Under the pieces are notes generated by a model that was given only the letters and a program-made list of their open reading frames with translations, made no database searches and was not told the DNA's origin. A stretch of 20,127 bases of DNA, taken from contig CAAGGT010000282.1 of the NCBI GenBank assembly GCA_900769465.1, positions 1 through 20,127 of the forward strand. Reading direction: 5' to 3'. Made by a program: the position numbers and the translations under genes. The stretch's first letter is position 1, and each line of letters opens with the position of its first letter. This stretch comes from Bacteroidaceae bacterium. Its GTDB lineage: Bacteria; Bacteroidota; Bacteroidia; Bacteroidales; Bacteroidaceae. Positions 1 through 7,808 of the stretch are shown piece by piece.

Positions 1-533
1 ACATTAAGGTCGAGCTTATCCTCATTATTGTTGGCATCGGCACCGCAATAGTCAATCTTGATGAAGTCAAAATTGAGTTTATCAGGGTTAAAATAGAGGT
101 CAAAATCGGCAGCATCGTGACCATAAAGACCTACACCACGACCTATTTCATCCTTTGGTTTACCCCAATACGATGCACATGTATTGCGACCTGCATCGGA
201 ATAGATACCCGCTTTCAACCCTTGTGAATGGATATAATCGACAAGAGGACGCAATCCGTTGGGGAAACGTTCGGGGTGGATGAGCAGGTTACCCTGCGCG
301 TCACGTCCGCCAAAGAAACCGTCATCGATATTTATGTGGTCATATCCGCAATCCTTGAAACCAAGCTGAACCATAGCATCAGCCTGCGCCTTGATTACAG
401 AGTCATTAATCTGGAAACCGTAGGTATTCCATGAACTCCAGCCCATTAATGGTGGCTGAGGAATATGCTGGGAGCTTGCCGTAAAGACAAAGAGCACAAG
501 CAGCATAAATCCAAAAAATCTTTTCTTAATCAT
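1..533 (-). CDS. GH27 alpha-galactosidase, secreted (C-terminal part outside window)
   Basis: Glycoside hydrolase family 27 enzymes are retaining exo-glycosidases that remove terminal alpha-galactose (some members remove beta-L-arabinopyranose). Only the first 177 codons are present; the gene continues past base 1. Residues 1-22 form a signal peptide (basic start, long hydrophobic run, then SSQ). The family hallmark PPLMGWSSWN lies at residues 27-36, INIDDGFF at 67-74 carries the substrate-binding Asp pair, and FDFIKIDYCG at 155-164 carries the catalytic nucleophile Asp161. The acid/base Asp lies beyond the window. The ATG at 533 is the only start giving the signal peptide. A promoter-like TTTG-N20-CAATTTCG lies 39 bases upstream. 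The family is clear from the motifs; the exact sugar specificity is inferred. Confidence 0.92.
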   Translation of the reverse strand, partial: MIKKRFFGFMLLVLFVFTASSQHIPQPPLMGWSSWNTYGFQINDSVIKAQADAMVQLGFKDCGYDHINIDDGFFGGRDAQGNLLIHPERFPNGLRPLVDYIHSQGLKAGIYSDAGRNTCASYWGKPKDEIGRGVGLYGHDAADFDLYFNPDKLNFDFIKIDYCGADANNNEDKLDLN

Positions 534-571
534 AATTATTAAATTTAGTTAGTTATATATTACTTTCCACA

Positions 572-603
572 CGAAATTGGAAAAATTATTTGACAAAAAC
601 AAA
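572..603 (-). promoter_or_regulatory. Putative promoter of GH27 gene
   Basis: On the minus strand TTTG (603-600) is followed after exactly 20 bases by CAATTTCG (579-572), close to the Bacteroidetes -33/-7 pattern TTTG/TAnnTTTG. It has the TTCG variant seen elsewhere in this window and one further mismatch at the first T. It would give a leader of about 30 bases before the ATG at 533. Confidence 0.42.
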
Positions 604-691
604 CATGGCGGTGAAAATATTTTAAACATTTTAGCACGGAGATTCATATATTTGTACCAATTCTCTGCAACATAGTATTCCTTGATATTAA

Positions 692-725
692 ATAATGCGT
701 CCCATCTCACGACGGAGCGCATTAT
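692..725 (-). terminator. Hairpin, possible terminator of small protein gene
   Basis: ATAATGCG (692-699) pairs perfectly with CGCATTAT (718-725), and TCC/GGA adds three more pairs across one bulged G. Read on the minus strand the stem is followed by TTTAAT, only a weak T tract. It lies 130 bases past the stop of the 54-codon gene. It could equally be an operator or leader element of the GH27 gene. Confidence 0.3.
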
Positions 726-854
726 CACTAAATTAAAATTGAGAAAATTTACTTTAAAATCCATGCGGATAGTAAGTAAGAATGTAATATCTATATCTTA
801 AGACACTATGCGTGACTATTAGCTTAAAAGCTCGCCTATAGGTCTGTTTGCTGA

Positions 855-1019
855 TTAATTCCACAAGTTGCCCCACTGACCGCGGTGACCGCCTGAAAGC
901 TGTCCGCCGTCTGATGTGTCAACTGTTTTCTCATTGTCCAGCCTCAATGATGCTGCAAGCATGTTTGTTGCTTCAACATTTACCTCTGTTGCAAGAGGTG
1001 ATACATATACCTTTTTCAT
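855..1019 (-). CDS. 54-residue small protein with Gly-rich, Trp-containing C-terminus
   Basis: An uninterrupted frame from ATG (1019) to TAA (855). It begins MKKVYVSPLATEV and ends in GGHRGQWGNLWN. The first half is a mildly hydrophobic leader-like segment (residues 1-25), the middle is charged (LDNEKTVDTSDGG), and the last 16 residues are rich in Gly, Trp and Asn. It has no classical signal peptide, membrane helix or Cys. The MKKxYxxPxxEV opening and the biased tail resemble the many small uncharacterised proteins I know from Prevotella and Bacteroides genomes, so I regard it as real; that resemblance is from memory, not a search. It lies 103 bases after the 617-residue secreted protein gene on the same strand, so it may be co-transcribed. 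Function unknown; a peptide precursor or secreted peptide is conceivable. Confidence 0.68.
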   Translation of the reverse strand: MKKVYVSPLATEVNVEATNMLAASLRLDNEKTVDTSDGGQLSGGHRGQWGNLWN

Positions 1020-1042
1020 ATAGTTTTTTGTTTTTTTGTTCT

Positions 1043-1119
1043 TTTGTAGGGGTAAACCAATGAAGTGCCCCCAAAGTTTGCGGTGTTTTGCATTGGCGGG
1101 CTGACCCCGCCCCTACAAA
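1043..1119. repeat. Imperfect palindromic intergenic element (REP/MITE-like)
   Basis: The 77-base element is bounded by perfect inverted ends, TTTGTAGGGG (1043-1052) and CCCCTACAAA (1110-1119). Inside, CCAATG (1057-1062) pairs with CATTGG (1091-1096) and GGCGGG (1095-1100) pairs with CCCGCC (1106-1111). GC-rich stems in an AT-rich spacer, with a GTAGGGGCGGGG core, are typical of dispersed intergenic repeats in gut bacteria. No second copy is visible in this window. As it sits just after a stop codon, it may also weaken read-through into the 54-codon gene. Confidence 0.55.
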
Positions 1120-1122
1120 TAT

Positions 1123-2976
1123 TTACTTTACAAGTGTTTTTTTACCATTAATAATATATACACCAGCCTTGGTGATTTCGTTCACACGGCGACCGGTGAG
1201 GTCGTAGATAACAGTTCCTGTCACTTCTGTCTCAATCTCCTCAATAGCTGTTGTACCACCAAAGTCAAAGCGTAGGCTTGCACTACCTGAAGCAGCAGGT
1301 ACATAAGTAGCAGGCAAGTATGCTTTGTTAGCGTTGTTCAACCAAACACCACTTGCCTTCTTTGCCTTATAGAGACCAACCTCGCCATCAACTATGCCAA
1401 GAACGTAAGCATCTTCCTCAATTTCTGTTGCTGCAACTGTACCTTCAAGAAGATTATCCTCAACGTTTGCTGTAGCACTCTCCTGAGTATAAACAAATTC
1501 ATATTCGCCTTCACCCTTAACAACAACACCTGTGTTTGCAGGGAGAATACCTGTAACCTTTTCCATTATTGCCCATCCGTTGATTGCAGACTTAACGATG
1601 TAAACGCCATTTTCGTTTTCATTTTCAAATTCAGGAATTATAGCATTGTGTGCAAGATACATTGTAGCATAACCGGCTTCGGTTACATTAAGAGTGTATT
1701 TCAATGCGGCACTCAAAGCGGCTATCTGTGTAGTAAGTTCCGCTTCAGCGCTGTCAACCTCGCTCTGCGTAAGAGCATTTTTTGCATTATTGCAAGCAGA
1801 CTTCACATTGTTAAGCAACTCTTCACCAACGATGTTACTATATCCTTCAGCGACGTTACCATAGTTTGTAGAATAGAGGTTGAAAGTACCCATTGCAAAG
1901 AAATAATGACCTCCATATTCTATACCCCATCTACCTTCAGATTCAGTTACTGTAAAACGGATATAACGAACGGCATTGTCTGTTGATATGACATTTGACT
2001 GCCACAATGTTGTTCCGGCGTCTTCCTTTGCAGGTAATCCATCACCACTTTTTGTATAGACTACAATAGGTTCTCCAAAATTATTTCCGTCATTACTTAC
2101 TCTGACCTCTATTCTTGTAGGAGCAGGAGAAACACTATTCCAGTCAGTCTGTCGGGTTGCATATTCAAATACAAAATCACTTAAGTTACCATTTTCACCC
2201 AAATCTATCTGTATGTAGTGATCTTCATTCACCACAGTACCACCCCAACGTGTGTGTAAATATGTTGAAGGGTCACTATCAAGCAATGCTCCAACACCAT
2301 CTCCATCTCTGCCACCGCCTCCGGCATTCTGGTCTGCATTTGATGAAATTTTGCCGTTTAGATCGATTTCTGCATCTGCCTTTATTTTTGTTGCAACAAC
2401 ATCCAACAGTTCTTCGGCTTGACTTATAAGCCCCTTCAATTCTGTCTTATCAACAACCTCTTCAAGATTGAACAAATGCCATGGGTTCTCCTCGGCATAC
2501 CATCCACAAAGTTTACCGCCACCATCGTTCCACAACCATCGTCCTTTCTCTGCATTACTGCTGTGAGCATTGCTTGTGTGCCAGAATGAGAATTTATTAT
2601 CACTGTTCATAACCATACCATAAGATGTGGCAGAAGCTTCATCAACCATGTTTGGGATTGCACTGGGGGCTACAGCACCAAGGTATTTACCTGTCAATAC
2701 ATTAAGGAGTTTGTATTTGTTGTCACCATCGGCTACGAACTTCCAAATCTGAGATTCGTCATTCGCATCGTACGGTTTCATAACACCCTGAGTCTTAGCA
2801 TCATTGACCGATATGGCCATATAGCCGGTATCGTTGTTGCCAGCTCCGCTTTCTTGTTTCTGATTATAGATGCGATAAAGTTTATTCGCATCAAACTGAC
2901 CAGACTGAATGGGAGTCTGCGCCATTGCACCGATTGTAAGGAACAACGATGCAGTTAAAAGTAAAATTTTTCTCAT
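1123..2976 (-). CDS. Secreted lectin-like / F5/8 type C (CBM32-like) domain protein
   Basis: A 617-residue secreted protein, probably a carbohydrate-binding surface or extracellular protein; no catalytic domain is visible. Residues 1-20 are a signal peptide ending AMAQ. Residues about 28-170 form a ricin/lectin-like region (KLYRIYNQ..., QIWKF, KYKLLNVLTGKYLG). A helical FIVAR-like linker covers about 176-210. Residues about 225-372 are a discoidin/F5/8 type C domain (LLDSDPSTYLHTRWGG, YIQIDLGE, VRYIRFTVTES). Helices at about 385-425 lead to a beta-rich module (430-575) of a kind common near the C-termini of Prevotella/Bacteroides secreted proteins. The tail YDLTGRRVNEITKAGVYIIN (590-609) looks like a type IX secretion sorting signal. 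The ATG at 2976 starts the signal peptide directly. The GH27 gene downstream suggests a role in glycan binding, but that is inference. Confidence 0.85.
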   Translation of the reverse strand: MRKILLLTASLFLTIGAMAQTPIQSGQFDANKLYRIYNQKQESGAGNNDTGYMAISVNDAKTQGVMKPYDANDESQIWKFVADGDNKYKLLNVLTGKYLGAVAPSAIPNMVDEASATSYGMVMNSDNKFSFWHTSNAHSSNAEKGRWLWNDGGGKLCGWYAEENPWHLFNLEEVVDKTELKGLISQAEELLDVVATKIKADAEIDLNGKISSNADQNAGGGGRDGDGVGALLDSDPSTYLHTRWGGTVVNEDHYIQIDLGENGNLSDFVFEYATRQTDWNSVSPAPTRIEVRVSNDGNNFGEPIVVYTKSGDGLPAKEDAGTTLWQSNVISTDNAVRYIRFTVTESEGRWGIEYGGHYFFAMGTFNLYSTNYGNVAEGYSNIVGEELLNNVKSACNNAKNALTQSEVDSAEAELTTQIAALSAALKYTLNVTEAGYATMYLAHNAIIPEFENENENGVYIVKSAINGWAIMEKVTGILPANTGVVVKGEGEYEFVYTQESATANVEDNLLEGTVAATEIEEDAYVLGIVDGEVGLYKAKKASGVWLNNANKAYLPATYVPAASGSASLRFDFGGTTAIEEIETEVTGTVIYDLTGRRVNEITKAGVYIINGKKTLVK

Positions 2977-3166
2977 AAAAAACTTATATTAAATGTTATA
3001 TATTAGGTCTTTATATACAATATGCGTATTTTTTGTAAAAATAATGAGAACAATCCATTTTACCCCCCCCAAATGTTAAATAATGTTAATTACAAAAAAT
3101 AATCTCTGTTTAGAAAAATCCACGCACAAAAGGGATAAGAAAAACGAGAGTTATTACTAATTTTAT

Positions 3167-3174
3167 TACTTTCG
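3167..3174 (+). promoter_or_regulatory. Possible -7 element of uvrB
   Basis: TACTTTCG matches the TAnnTTCG form seen before other genes here and lies 23 bases before the uvrB ATG. I see no good TTTG or TTG 19-21 bases upstream, so this is a weak call. No LexA-like operator was recognised. Confidence 0.3.
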
Positions 3175-3197
3175 CGTAAATATTCAATAGGTATTTC

Positions 3198-5237
3198 ATG
3201 AAGTTTGAACTTATATCCGGCTACTCTCCTATGGGCGACCAGCCCGAGGCCATTGCACAACTTGTGGAGGGAGTGAAAAACGGCATCCCGGCACAGACAT
3301 TGCTCGGCGTAACAGGCTCGGGAAAGACGTTTACAATGGCGAACGTCATCAAGGAGATCAACCGTCCCACCCTCATATTGAGCCACAACAAGACATTGGC
3401 AGCACAATTGTACAACGAGTTCAAGGGATTCTTCCCCAATAACGCCGTTGAATACTACGTCTCATACTACGACTACTACCAGCCCGAGGCATACATACCC
3501 TCGAGCGACACATACATTGAGAAGGACCTTGCCATCAATGACGAGATAGACAAACTGCGCCTTGCCGCCACATCGGCACTCCTTTCGGGAAGGAAGGATG
3601 TCGTGGTCATCTCCTCGGTATCGTGCATCTACGGCATGGGCAACCCGAGCGATTTCTACAACAACGTCATAGAGATACATGTAGGTGACAAGATTGACCG
3701 CAACGTATTCCTGCGCAGGCTTGTGGACAGCCTATACACCCGCAATGACGCCGACCTCTCACGTGGCAATTTCCGTGTAAAAGGCGACACGGTAGAGGTG
3801 AGCCTGGCCTACAGCGACCACGTACTGCGCATCACATTCTGGGACGATGACATCGACAGCATCGAGGAGATTGACAGCGCCACCGGCGTGCGGCTCACCC
3901 GGTTCGATGACTACAGGATATACCCGGCCAACCTCTTTATGACCACAAAAGAGAGTACAGAACGCGCTATCAGCGAGATTGAAAAAGACCTTGCCGAGCG
4001 CGTGGAATATTTCCACGAGATAGGCAAGCCGTTCGAGGCCAAAAGACTTCACGAACGTGTGACGTACGACATTGAGATGCTGCGCGAATTGGGACATTGC
4101 TCGGGCATAGAGAATTACTCGCGTTATTTTGACGGGCGCGAAGCCGGCACACGCCCCTATTGCCTGCTCGATTTCTTCCCCGATGATTTCCTGCTCATCA
4201 TTGACGAAAGCCATGTGAGCGTGCCGCAGATACACGCCATGTACGGCGGCGACCGCGCGCGCAAGAACAACCTTGTAGAGTTCGGGTTCCGCCTGCCGGC
4301 AGCCCTGGACAACCGTCCGCTAAAGTTCGAGGAGTTCGAGGAGCTTACACCGCAGACAATATACGTGAGCGCGACACCGGCCAACTACGAACTGGACAAG
4401 AGCGAGGGAATCATAGTAGAACAGCTCATACGACCGACAGGACTGCTCGACCCGCTCATTGAGGTGCGGCCAAAAGAGAAACAGGTGGATAACCTGATGG
4501 AAGAAATCCAACAGCGCGTGGAACGCGGCGAACGTGTAATAGCCACCACAACCACAAAAAGACACGCTGAGGAACTCACATCCTACCTGCAACGGAACGG
4601 TGGAATACGTTGCAATTACATACATAGCGATGTCGACACCCTGGAGCGCATACAGATTATGACCGACCTGCGCGAAGGGTTGTACGACGTACTTATAGGA
4701 GTGAATCTGTTACGCGAAGGACTCGACCTGCCCGAGGTATCATTGGTTGCCATCCTTGATGCCGATGACGACGGATTCCTGCGCAGCTACCGCTCGCTCA
4801 CACAGACTGCAGGCCGTGCAGCCCGCAATGTCAACGGCCTTGTAATTTTCTATGCCAACAGGGTTACCGAGAGCATGCAACGCACCATCGACGAGACCAA
4901 CCGCAGAAGAGAGAAGCAGATACGCTACAACCGGGAGAACGGCATAACGCCCACCCAAATAAAAAAGGAAATCAGCAATGCGCTTGCACTCGACAGGAAG
5001 GAGAAGGAGAACAGCAAGACAATAAAGCTCTACGACGACAACGATATCCAGACAGCAATAGCCTGCGACCCAATCGTGGAATATATGAGCGTCGAGCAGC
5101 TGAAGAAGAGCATTGAACGCGCCCGCCGACAAATGGAAAGCGCAGCCGAGAAGATGGAGTTCATCGAAGCTGCACAATACCGTGACGAGATGTTCAAGCT
5201 GATGGAGATTTTGAAAGAAAAAGAACGGAATTCATAA
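3198..5237 (+). CDS. uvrB: UvrABC system protein B (excinuclease subunit B)
   Basis: UvrB verifies DNA damage delivered by UvrA and recruits UvrC for dual incision in nucleotide excision repair, in the cytoplasm. The 679-residue product is of normal family length. The Walker A motif GVTGSGKT is at residues 37-44. The damage-probing beta-hairpin region, with the characteristic YYDYYQPEAYIPSSDTYIEKD stretch, lies at about 94-114. The helicase motif II DESH is at 336-339. Motif VI (QTAGRAARN) lies near 535-545, and a C-terminal UVR domain, the UvrC-binding coiled coil, covers about 635-670. The ATG at 3198 gives the conserved N-terminus (FELISGYSPMGDQPEAI). It stands alone on this strand, between divergent and convergent neighbours, and closes with a strong hairpin directly after the stop. 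Confidence 0.98.
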   Translation: MKFELISGYSPMGDQPEAIAQLVEGVKNGIPAQTLLGVTGSGKTFTMANVIKEINRPTLILSHNKTLAAQLYNEFKGFFPNNAVEYYVSYYDYYQPEAYIPSSDTYIEKDLAINDEIDKLRLAATSALLSGRKDVVVISSVSCIYGMGNPSDFYNNVIEIHVGDKIDRNVFLRRLVDSLYTRNDADLSRGNFRVKGDTVEVSLAYSDHVLRITFWDDDIDSIEEIDSATGVRLTRFDDYRIYPANLFMTTKESTERAISEIEKDLAERVEYFHEIGKPFEAKRLHERVTYDIEMLRELGHCSGIENYSRYFDGREAGTRPYCLLDFFPDDFLLIIDESHVSVPQIHAMYGGDRARKNNLVEFGFRLPAALDNRPLKFEEFEELTPQTIYVSATPANYELDKSEGIIVEQLIRPTGLLDPLIEVRPKEKQVDNLMEEIQQRVERGERVIATTTTKRHAEELTSYLQRNGGIRCNYIHSDVDTLERIQIMTDLREGLYDVLIGVNLLREGLDLPEVSLVAILDADDDGFLRSYRSLTQTAGRAARNVNGLVIFYANRVTESMQRTIDETNRRREKQIRYNRENGITPTQIKKEISNALALDRKEKENSKTIKLYDDNDIQTAIACDPIVEYMSVEQLKKSIERARRQMESAAEKMEFIEAAQYRDEMFKLMEILKEKERNS

Positions 5238-5275
5238 ACAATGAACGGAACCGCCTGGGCGGTTCCGTTCATTGT
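5238..5275. terminator. Bidirectional hairpin terminator between uvrB and 5340-6026
   Basis: An 18-bp perfect inverted repeat (5238-5255 with 5258-5275; arms read ACAATGAACGGAACCGCC and its complement) starts at the first base after the uvrB stop. There is no T tract on the plus strand; on the minus strand only a short AT-rich stretch lies before it. Its place between convergent genes fits a shared terminator. A weaker 6-bp hairpin (TTCAAG/CTTGAA, 5320-5337) lies just past the stop of the converging gene. Confidence 0.75.
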
Positions 5276-5339
5276 AAATAACCTCTACACTTATGTCATA
5301 TCGACTGTAAGAGAGATATTTCAAGGCCTGTCTTGAATA

Positions 5340-6026
5340 TTATAGATCATGCGGAGCCCAATGGTTTTCAACATCCTTTGGAAACAATTCCTTAAAGGCC
5401 TCAGTCAATTCAATGGCATCCGACTCCGATGCATCTATAGTGGCAGAGTCGTTGTTCTTTATAGCAGTACATACATTTTCAAGAATCTCCTCAAGTTTAT
5501 GGCAGTTTGTGCCTTGCCTTGGCGACCGGAACTTGGCTGTATAAAGCCCACGGTCAAACAGCAGTTCGTAAGTCACACCATCCAAGCCATTTACTTGCGC
5601 CGTGTACGATGATGAGAATACAGCCGCATAAAAAAGCTCATACAGAAACTTTGCCGTTTTGGGAGAAACCTTACAACGGAACTCGTTTATCTTGACATCA
5701 GGAGTTATGCCCGACTTATTCTGCGAGTGCGCACCGAAACAGTAGAACCAGATATTCTCCTCGGCAACCCTCAATACAAACTCCGATGTAGAACCATAAT
5801 AGCTGCAGCTCGATTCACCACCCCATGATGGAGATACCATAAATGCAAAACACGTTTTGCCATAATCAGGCAACAACAGGCTATCCACCTTGGCTGCATA
5901 GTCGTCCATAATCTCCTCCGGATATGGAGTAACAAATCTGCCCGTTGGAACAAGCCTGCTTTGGGCACTTGCCATAGAAGAGAGCCCCAACACAAAAAGG
6001 ATAAAGAAAATAGCTTTACGTGACAT
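5340..6026 (-). CDS. Unrecognised secreted protein, 228 residues
   Basis: I do not recognise the family. From the ATG at 6026 the protein begins MSRKAIFFILFVLGLSSMAS, a clear signal peptide with likely cleavage after ASA or AQ. An upstream in-frame ATG at 6047 would add seven residues and spoil the compact n-region, so the inner start is preferred. The mature protein is mixed alpha/beta, with a GGESSCSYYGS stretch, scattered Cys and a strongly acidic C-terminal third (NNDSATIDASESDAIELTEA). There is no lipobox and no membrane segment beyond the signal. It lies 60 bases after the methyltransferase gene on the same strand, so it could be the last member of that transcript or have its own promoter. 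It is probably periplasmic or secreted; no function is assigned. Confidence 0.8.
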   Translation of the reverse strand: MSRKAIFFILFVLGLSSMASAQSRLVPTGRFVTPYPEEIMDDYAAKVDSLLLPDYGKTCFAFMVSPSWGGESSCSYYGSTSEFVLRVAEENIWFYCFGAHSQNKSGITPDVKINEFRCKVSPKTAKFLYELFYAAVFSSSYTAQVNGLDGVTYELLFDRGLYTAKFRSPRQGTNCHKLEEILENVCTAIKNNDSATIDASESDAIELTEAFKELFPKDVENHWAPHDL

Positions 6027-6086
6027 AATTACTGATTTAAATCCCATTAGACAAACTGTATAAAAAATAGCCTCCTCATTAATTTC

Positions 6087-6791
6087 TTATTTGTATAACA
6101 AAAAGATACACGGAATCTTCGACAAATCGGGCACCTTGCCCTTCCATTCCTTCACCGTGCGTGTCTTTGCATACTCACCCTCACAAGTGAGGTTAGCAGC
6201 AATGCACAGTTTTGTCTGCGGACGGCAGGTCGCAAGAATATCCTCAACCATCTTGCCGTTGCGGTAAGGTGTCTCAATGAAAAGCTGTGTCTGGTCTTCG
6301 TTATAGATGCGTTGCTCCAGTTTGCGGAGAGCCTTTATACGCTCGTCGGGCTTCACGGGCAGATAACCGTTGAAAGCAAAACTCTGACCATTGAATCCCG
6401 ATGCCATTACCGACAGGATAATGCTTGAAGGCCCTACTAACGGAACAACCTTCAAGCCCTTGCGCTGTGCAATGGCAACGACATCGGCACCGGGATCGGC
6501 AACTGCCGGACAACCGGCCTCGGAAATCACACCCATCGGCTTGCCATCGTGCAAAGGTTTCAAGTAACCGGCAACATCCTGGGGCGATGTATGTTTGTTC
6601 AGTTCAAAGAATTGTGAGCCATCAATATCAAAAGTAGGGTCAACCTTGCGCAAGAAACGGCGCGCAGAGCGCACGTCCTCTACAATAAAGTGGCGTATAC
6701 CCGCTATGATTTCACTGTTATATTGCGGCAGCACATTTTCCAAAGGCGTATCGCCCAATGTCACGGGCAGGAGATATAATGCAGTTTCCAT
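6087..6791 (-). CDS. SAM-dependent methyltransferase, RsmI-like (tetrapyrrole-methylase fold)
   Basis: A 234-residue member of the RsmI/tetrapyrrole methylase superfamily. RsmI itself 2'-O-methylates C1402 of 16S rRNA. Visible family signatures are LYLLPVTLGD at residues 5-14 (RsmI-type first strand), SEAGCPAVADPGADVV at 90-105, VGPSSIILSVMASG at 119-132 and FNGYLPV at 140-146. The sequence departs from classical RsmI (LPVTLGD rather than a TPIGNL-type opening, and a shorter C-terminus). It may therefore be the Bacteroidetes paralogue usually annotated only as a SAM-dependent methyltransferase, and its substrate is uncertain. The start ATG (6791) is three bases past the stop of the glycosyltransferase gene, so the two are almost certainly co-transcribed. 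Confidence 0.85.
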   Translation of the reverse strand: METALYLLPVTLGDTPLENVLPQYNSEIIAGIRHFIVEDVRSARRFLRKVDPTFDIDGSQFFELNKHTSPQDVAGYLKPLHDGKPMGVISEAGCPAVADPGADVVAIAQRKGLKVVPLVGPSSIILSVMASGFNGQSFAFNGYLPVKPDERIKALRKLEQRIYNEDQTQLFIETPYRNGKMVEDILATCRPQTKLCIAANLTCEGEYAKTRTVKEWKGKVPDLSKIPCIFLLYK

Positions 6792-6794
6792 ATT

Positions 6795-7802
6795 TCATTT
6801 CAGTTGTGAATAATACTTTTTCCCTTTTACATAATATTGCCAAAGGAGTGAGAAGGCAGAACGCTCCTCAATTACAGGGAAAAGCGCTGCAGCAAGATTC
6901 TGTTCACGCACCATCCTGTACTCACCACGCATACGCCTGTATTCACGGCGCGCACGGATTACAGCCTTGAAATCGCTCCAAGAACCTGTGAGCAGGAATT
7001 TCAATGCTGCCACATAATCAAGCACTGCGCGCATACTCATTACACTGCGCAATTCATCATCGGGCAAGTTCTTATACAGCATCAACAGATTGTTACGGAA
7101 ATTGAGGAATGTCTTTTGCGGATTGCTCTTGTTGAGCGTAGCGCCGCCCACATGATAGACCTTGCTCCCCGGAACGGCATAGATTTCGCCACCACGGGCA
7201 AGCATACGCCAACATAGATCTACCTCTTCCATGTGTGCAAAGAAACGCCCGTCAAAGCCACCCGCAGCATGGAATGCAGAACTGCGCACCATTATTGCAG
7301 CACCTGTAGCCCAGAATATGCGGCACACATCGTCATACTGCCCGTTGTCCTGCTCAACGGTAACAAAAAGACGACCACGGCAATAGGGATAACCATAGCG
7401 ATCAATGAAACCACCTGCCGCACCGGCATATTCAAAATTTCCTTTGTTGTTATATGCAAGGATTTTGGGTTGACAGGCCACTGCATCCGGGGTGTTTTCC
7501 ATGAACGAAAGCAGCGGTTCAAGCCATCCGTCGGTAACCTCTACATCAGAATTCAACAGCAGGAAATATTCCGCATCCACCTGTGCGAGTGCCTTGTTAT
7601 AGCCATCGGCGAAACCATAATTACGGTCAAGCTGAACTACACGCACCGACGGGAAACCGGAGGCAACGGCAAGCGAATCATCGGTCGAGGCATTGTCTGC
7701 CACAACTATCTCTGCCCCGGACGAATATTTCACCACAAAAGGCAAAAAGCGTTCAAGCATTGACGCTCCGTTATAGTTCAATATGACAACCGCGACCTTC
7801 AT
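6795..7802 (-). CDS. Family 2 glycosyltransferase (rhamnosyltransferase-like)
   Basis: A 335-residue GT2 enzyme that would transfer a sugar from a nucleotide-sugar donor, probably in cell-surface glycan or protein glycan synthesis, at the cytoplasmic face of the membrane. The GT-A fold is shown by VAVVILNYNG (3-11 region), VVADNASTDDS (33-43), the nucleotide/metal site NSDVEV (84-89, in place of DXD), and the acceptor-side motif GGFDGRFFAHMEEVDLCWRM, in which EEVD supplies the probable catalytic acid. There is no membrane span. The closest well-known types are WbbL/rhamnosyltransferase-like GT2s; acceptor and donor cannot be read from sequence. It is sandwiched between mtaB (6-base gap) and the methyltransferase (3-base gap). 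Confidence 0.88.
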   Translation of the reverse strand: MKVAVVILNYNGASMLERFLPFVVKYSSGAEIVVADNASTDDSLAVASGFPSVRVVQLDRNYGFADGYNKALAQVDAEYFLLLNSDVEVTDGWLEPLLSFMENTPDAVACQPKILAYNNKGNFEYAGAAGGFIDRYGYPYCRGRLFVTVEQDNGQYDDVCRIFWATGAAIMVRSSAFHAAGGFDGRFFAHMEEVDLCWRMLARGGEIYAVPGSKVYHVGGATLNKSNPQKTFLNFRNNLLMLYKNLPDDELRSVMSMRAVLDYVAALKFLLTGSWSDFKAVIRARREYRRMRGEYRMVREQNLAAALFPVIEERSAFSLLWQYYVKGKKYYSQLK

Positions 7803-7808
7803 ATTTTT

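Larger units (their letters stand above)
534..854. other. AT-rich intergenic region between the small protein gene and GH27
   Basis: This 321-base stretch holds no convincing gene. It contains the likely GH27 promoter (572-603, minus strand) and a hairpin (692-725) that could end the transcript of the upstream small protein. The rest is AT-rich leader-like sequence. A 71-codon minus-strand frame covers 549-764, but it runs through both the promoter and the hairpin and looks like chance. Confidence 0.6.

Noticed and set aside
647..654. TATATTTG on the plus strand, a full -7 match
   Set aside because: No plus-strand gene follows until uvrB 2.5 kb away and no -33 partner is present; probably chance in AT-rich DNA.
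549..764. 71-codon minus-strand frame before GH27
   Set aside because: It overlaps the likely GH27 promoter and a hairpin, has AT-driven composition (Asn, Phe, Lys) and no recognisable feature.
848..1063. 71-codon plus-strand frame
   Set aside because: It is antisense to the better supported 54-codon minus-strand gene, and its end runs into the T-rich spacer and palindromic repeat.
1..2976. Polysaccharide utilisation locus
   Set aside because: GH27 and a CBM32-like protein are adjacent, but no SusC/SusD pair, hybrid two-component system or FecI/FecR pair is visible, so only loose glycan-related grouping is supported.
3759..4235. 158-codon minus-strand frame inside uvrB
   Set aside because: Shadow of uvrB; conserved UvrB motifs are encoded on the plus strand in this stretch.
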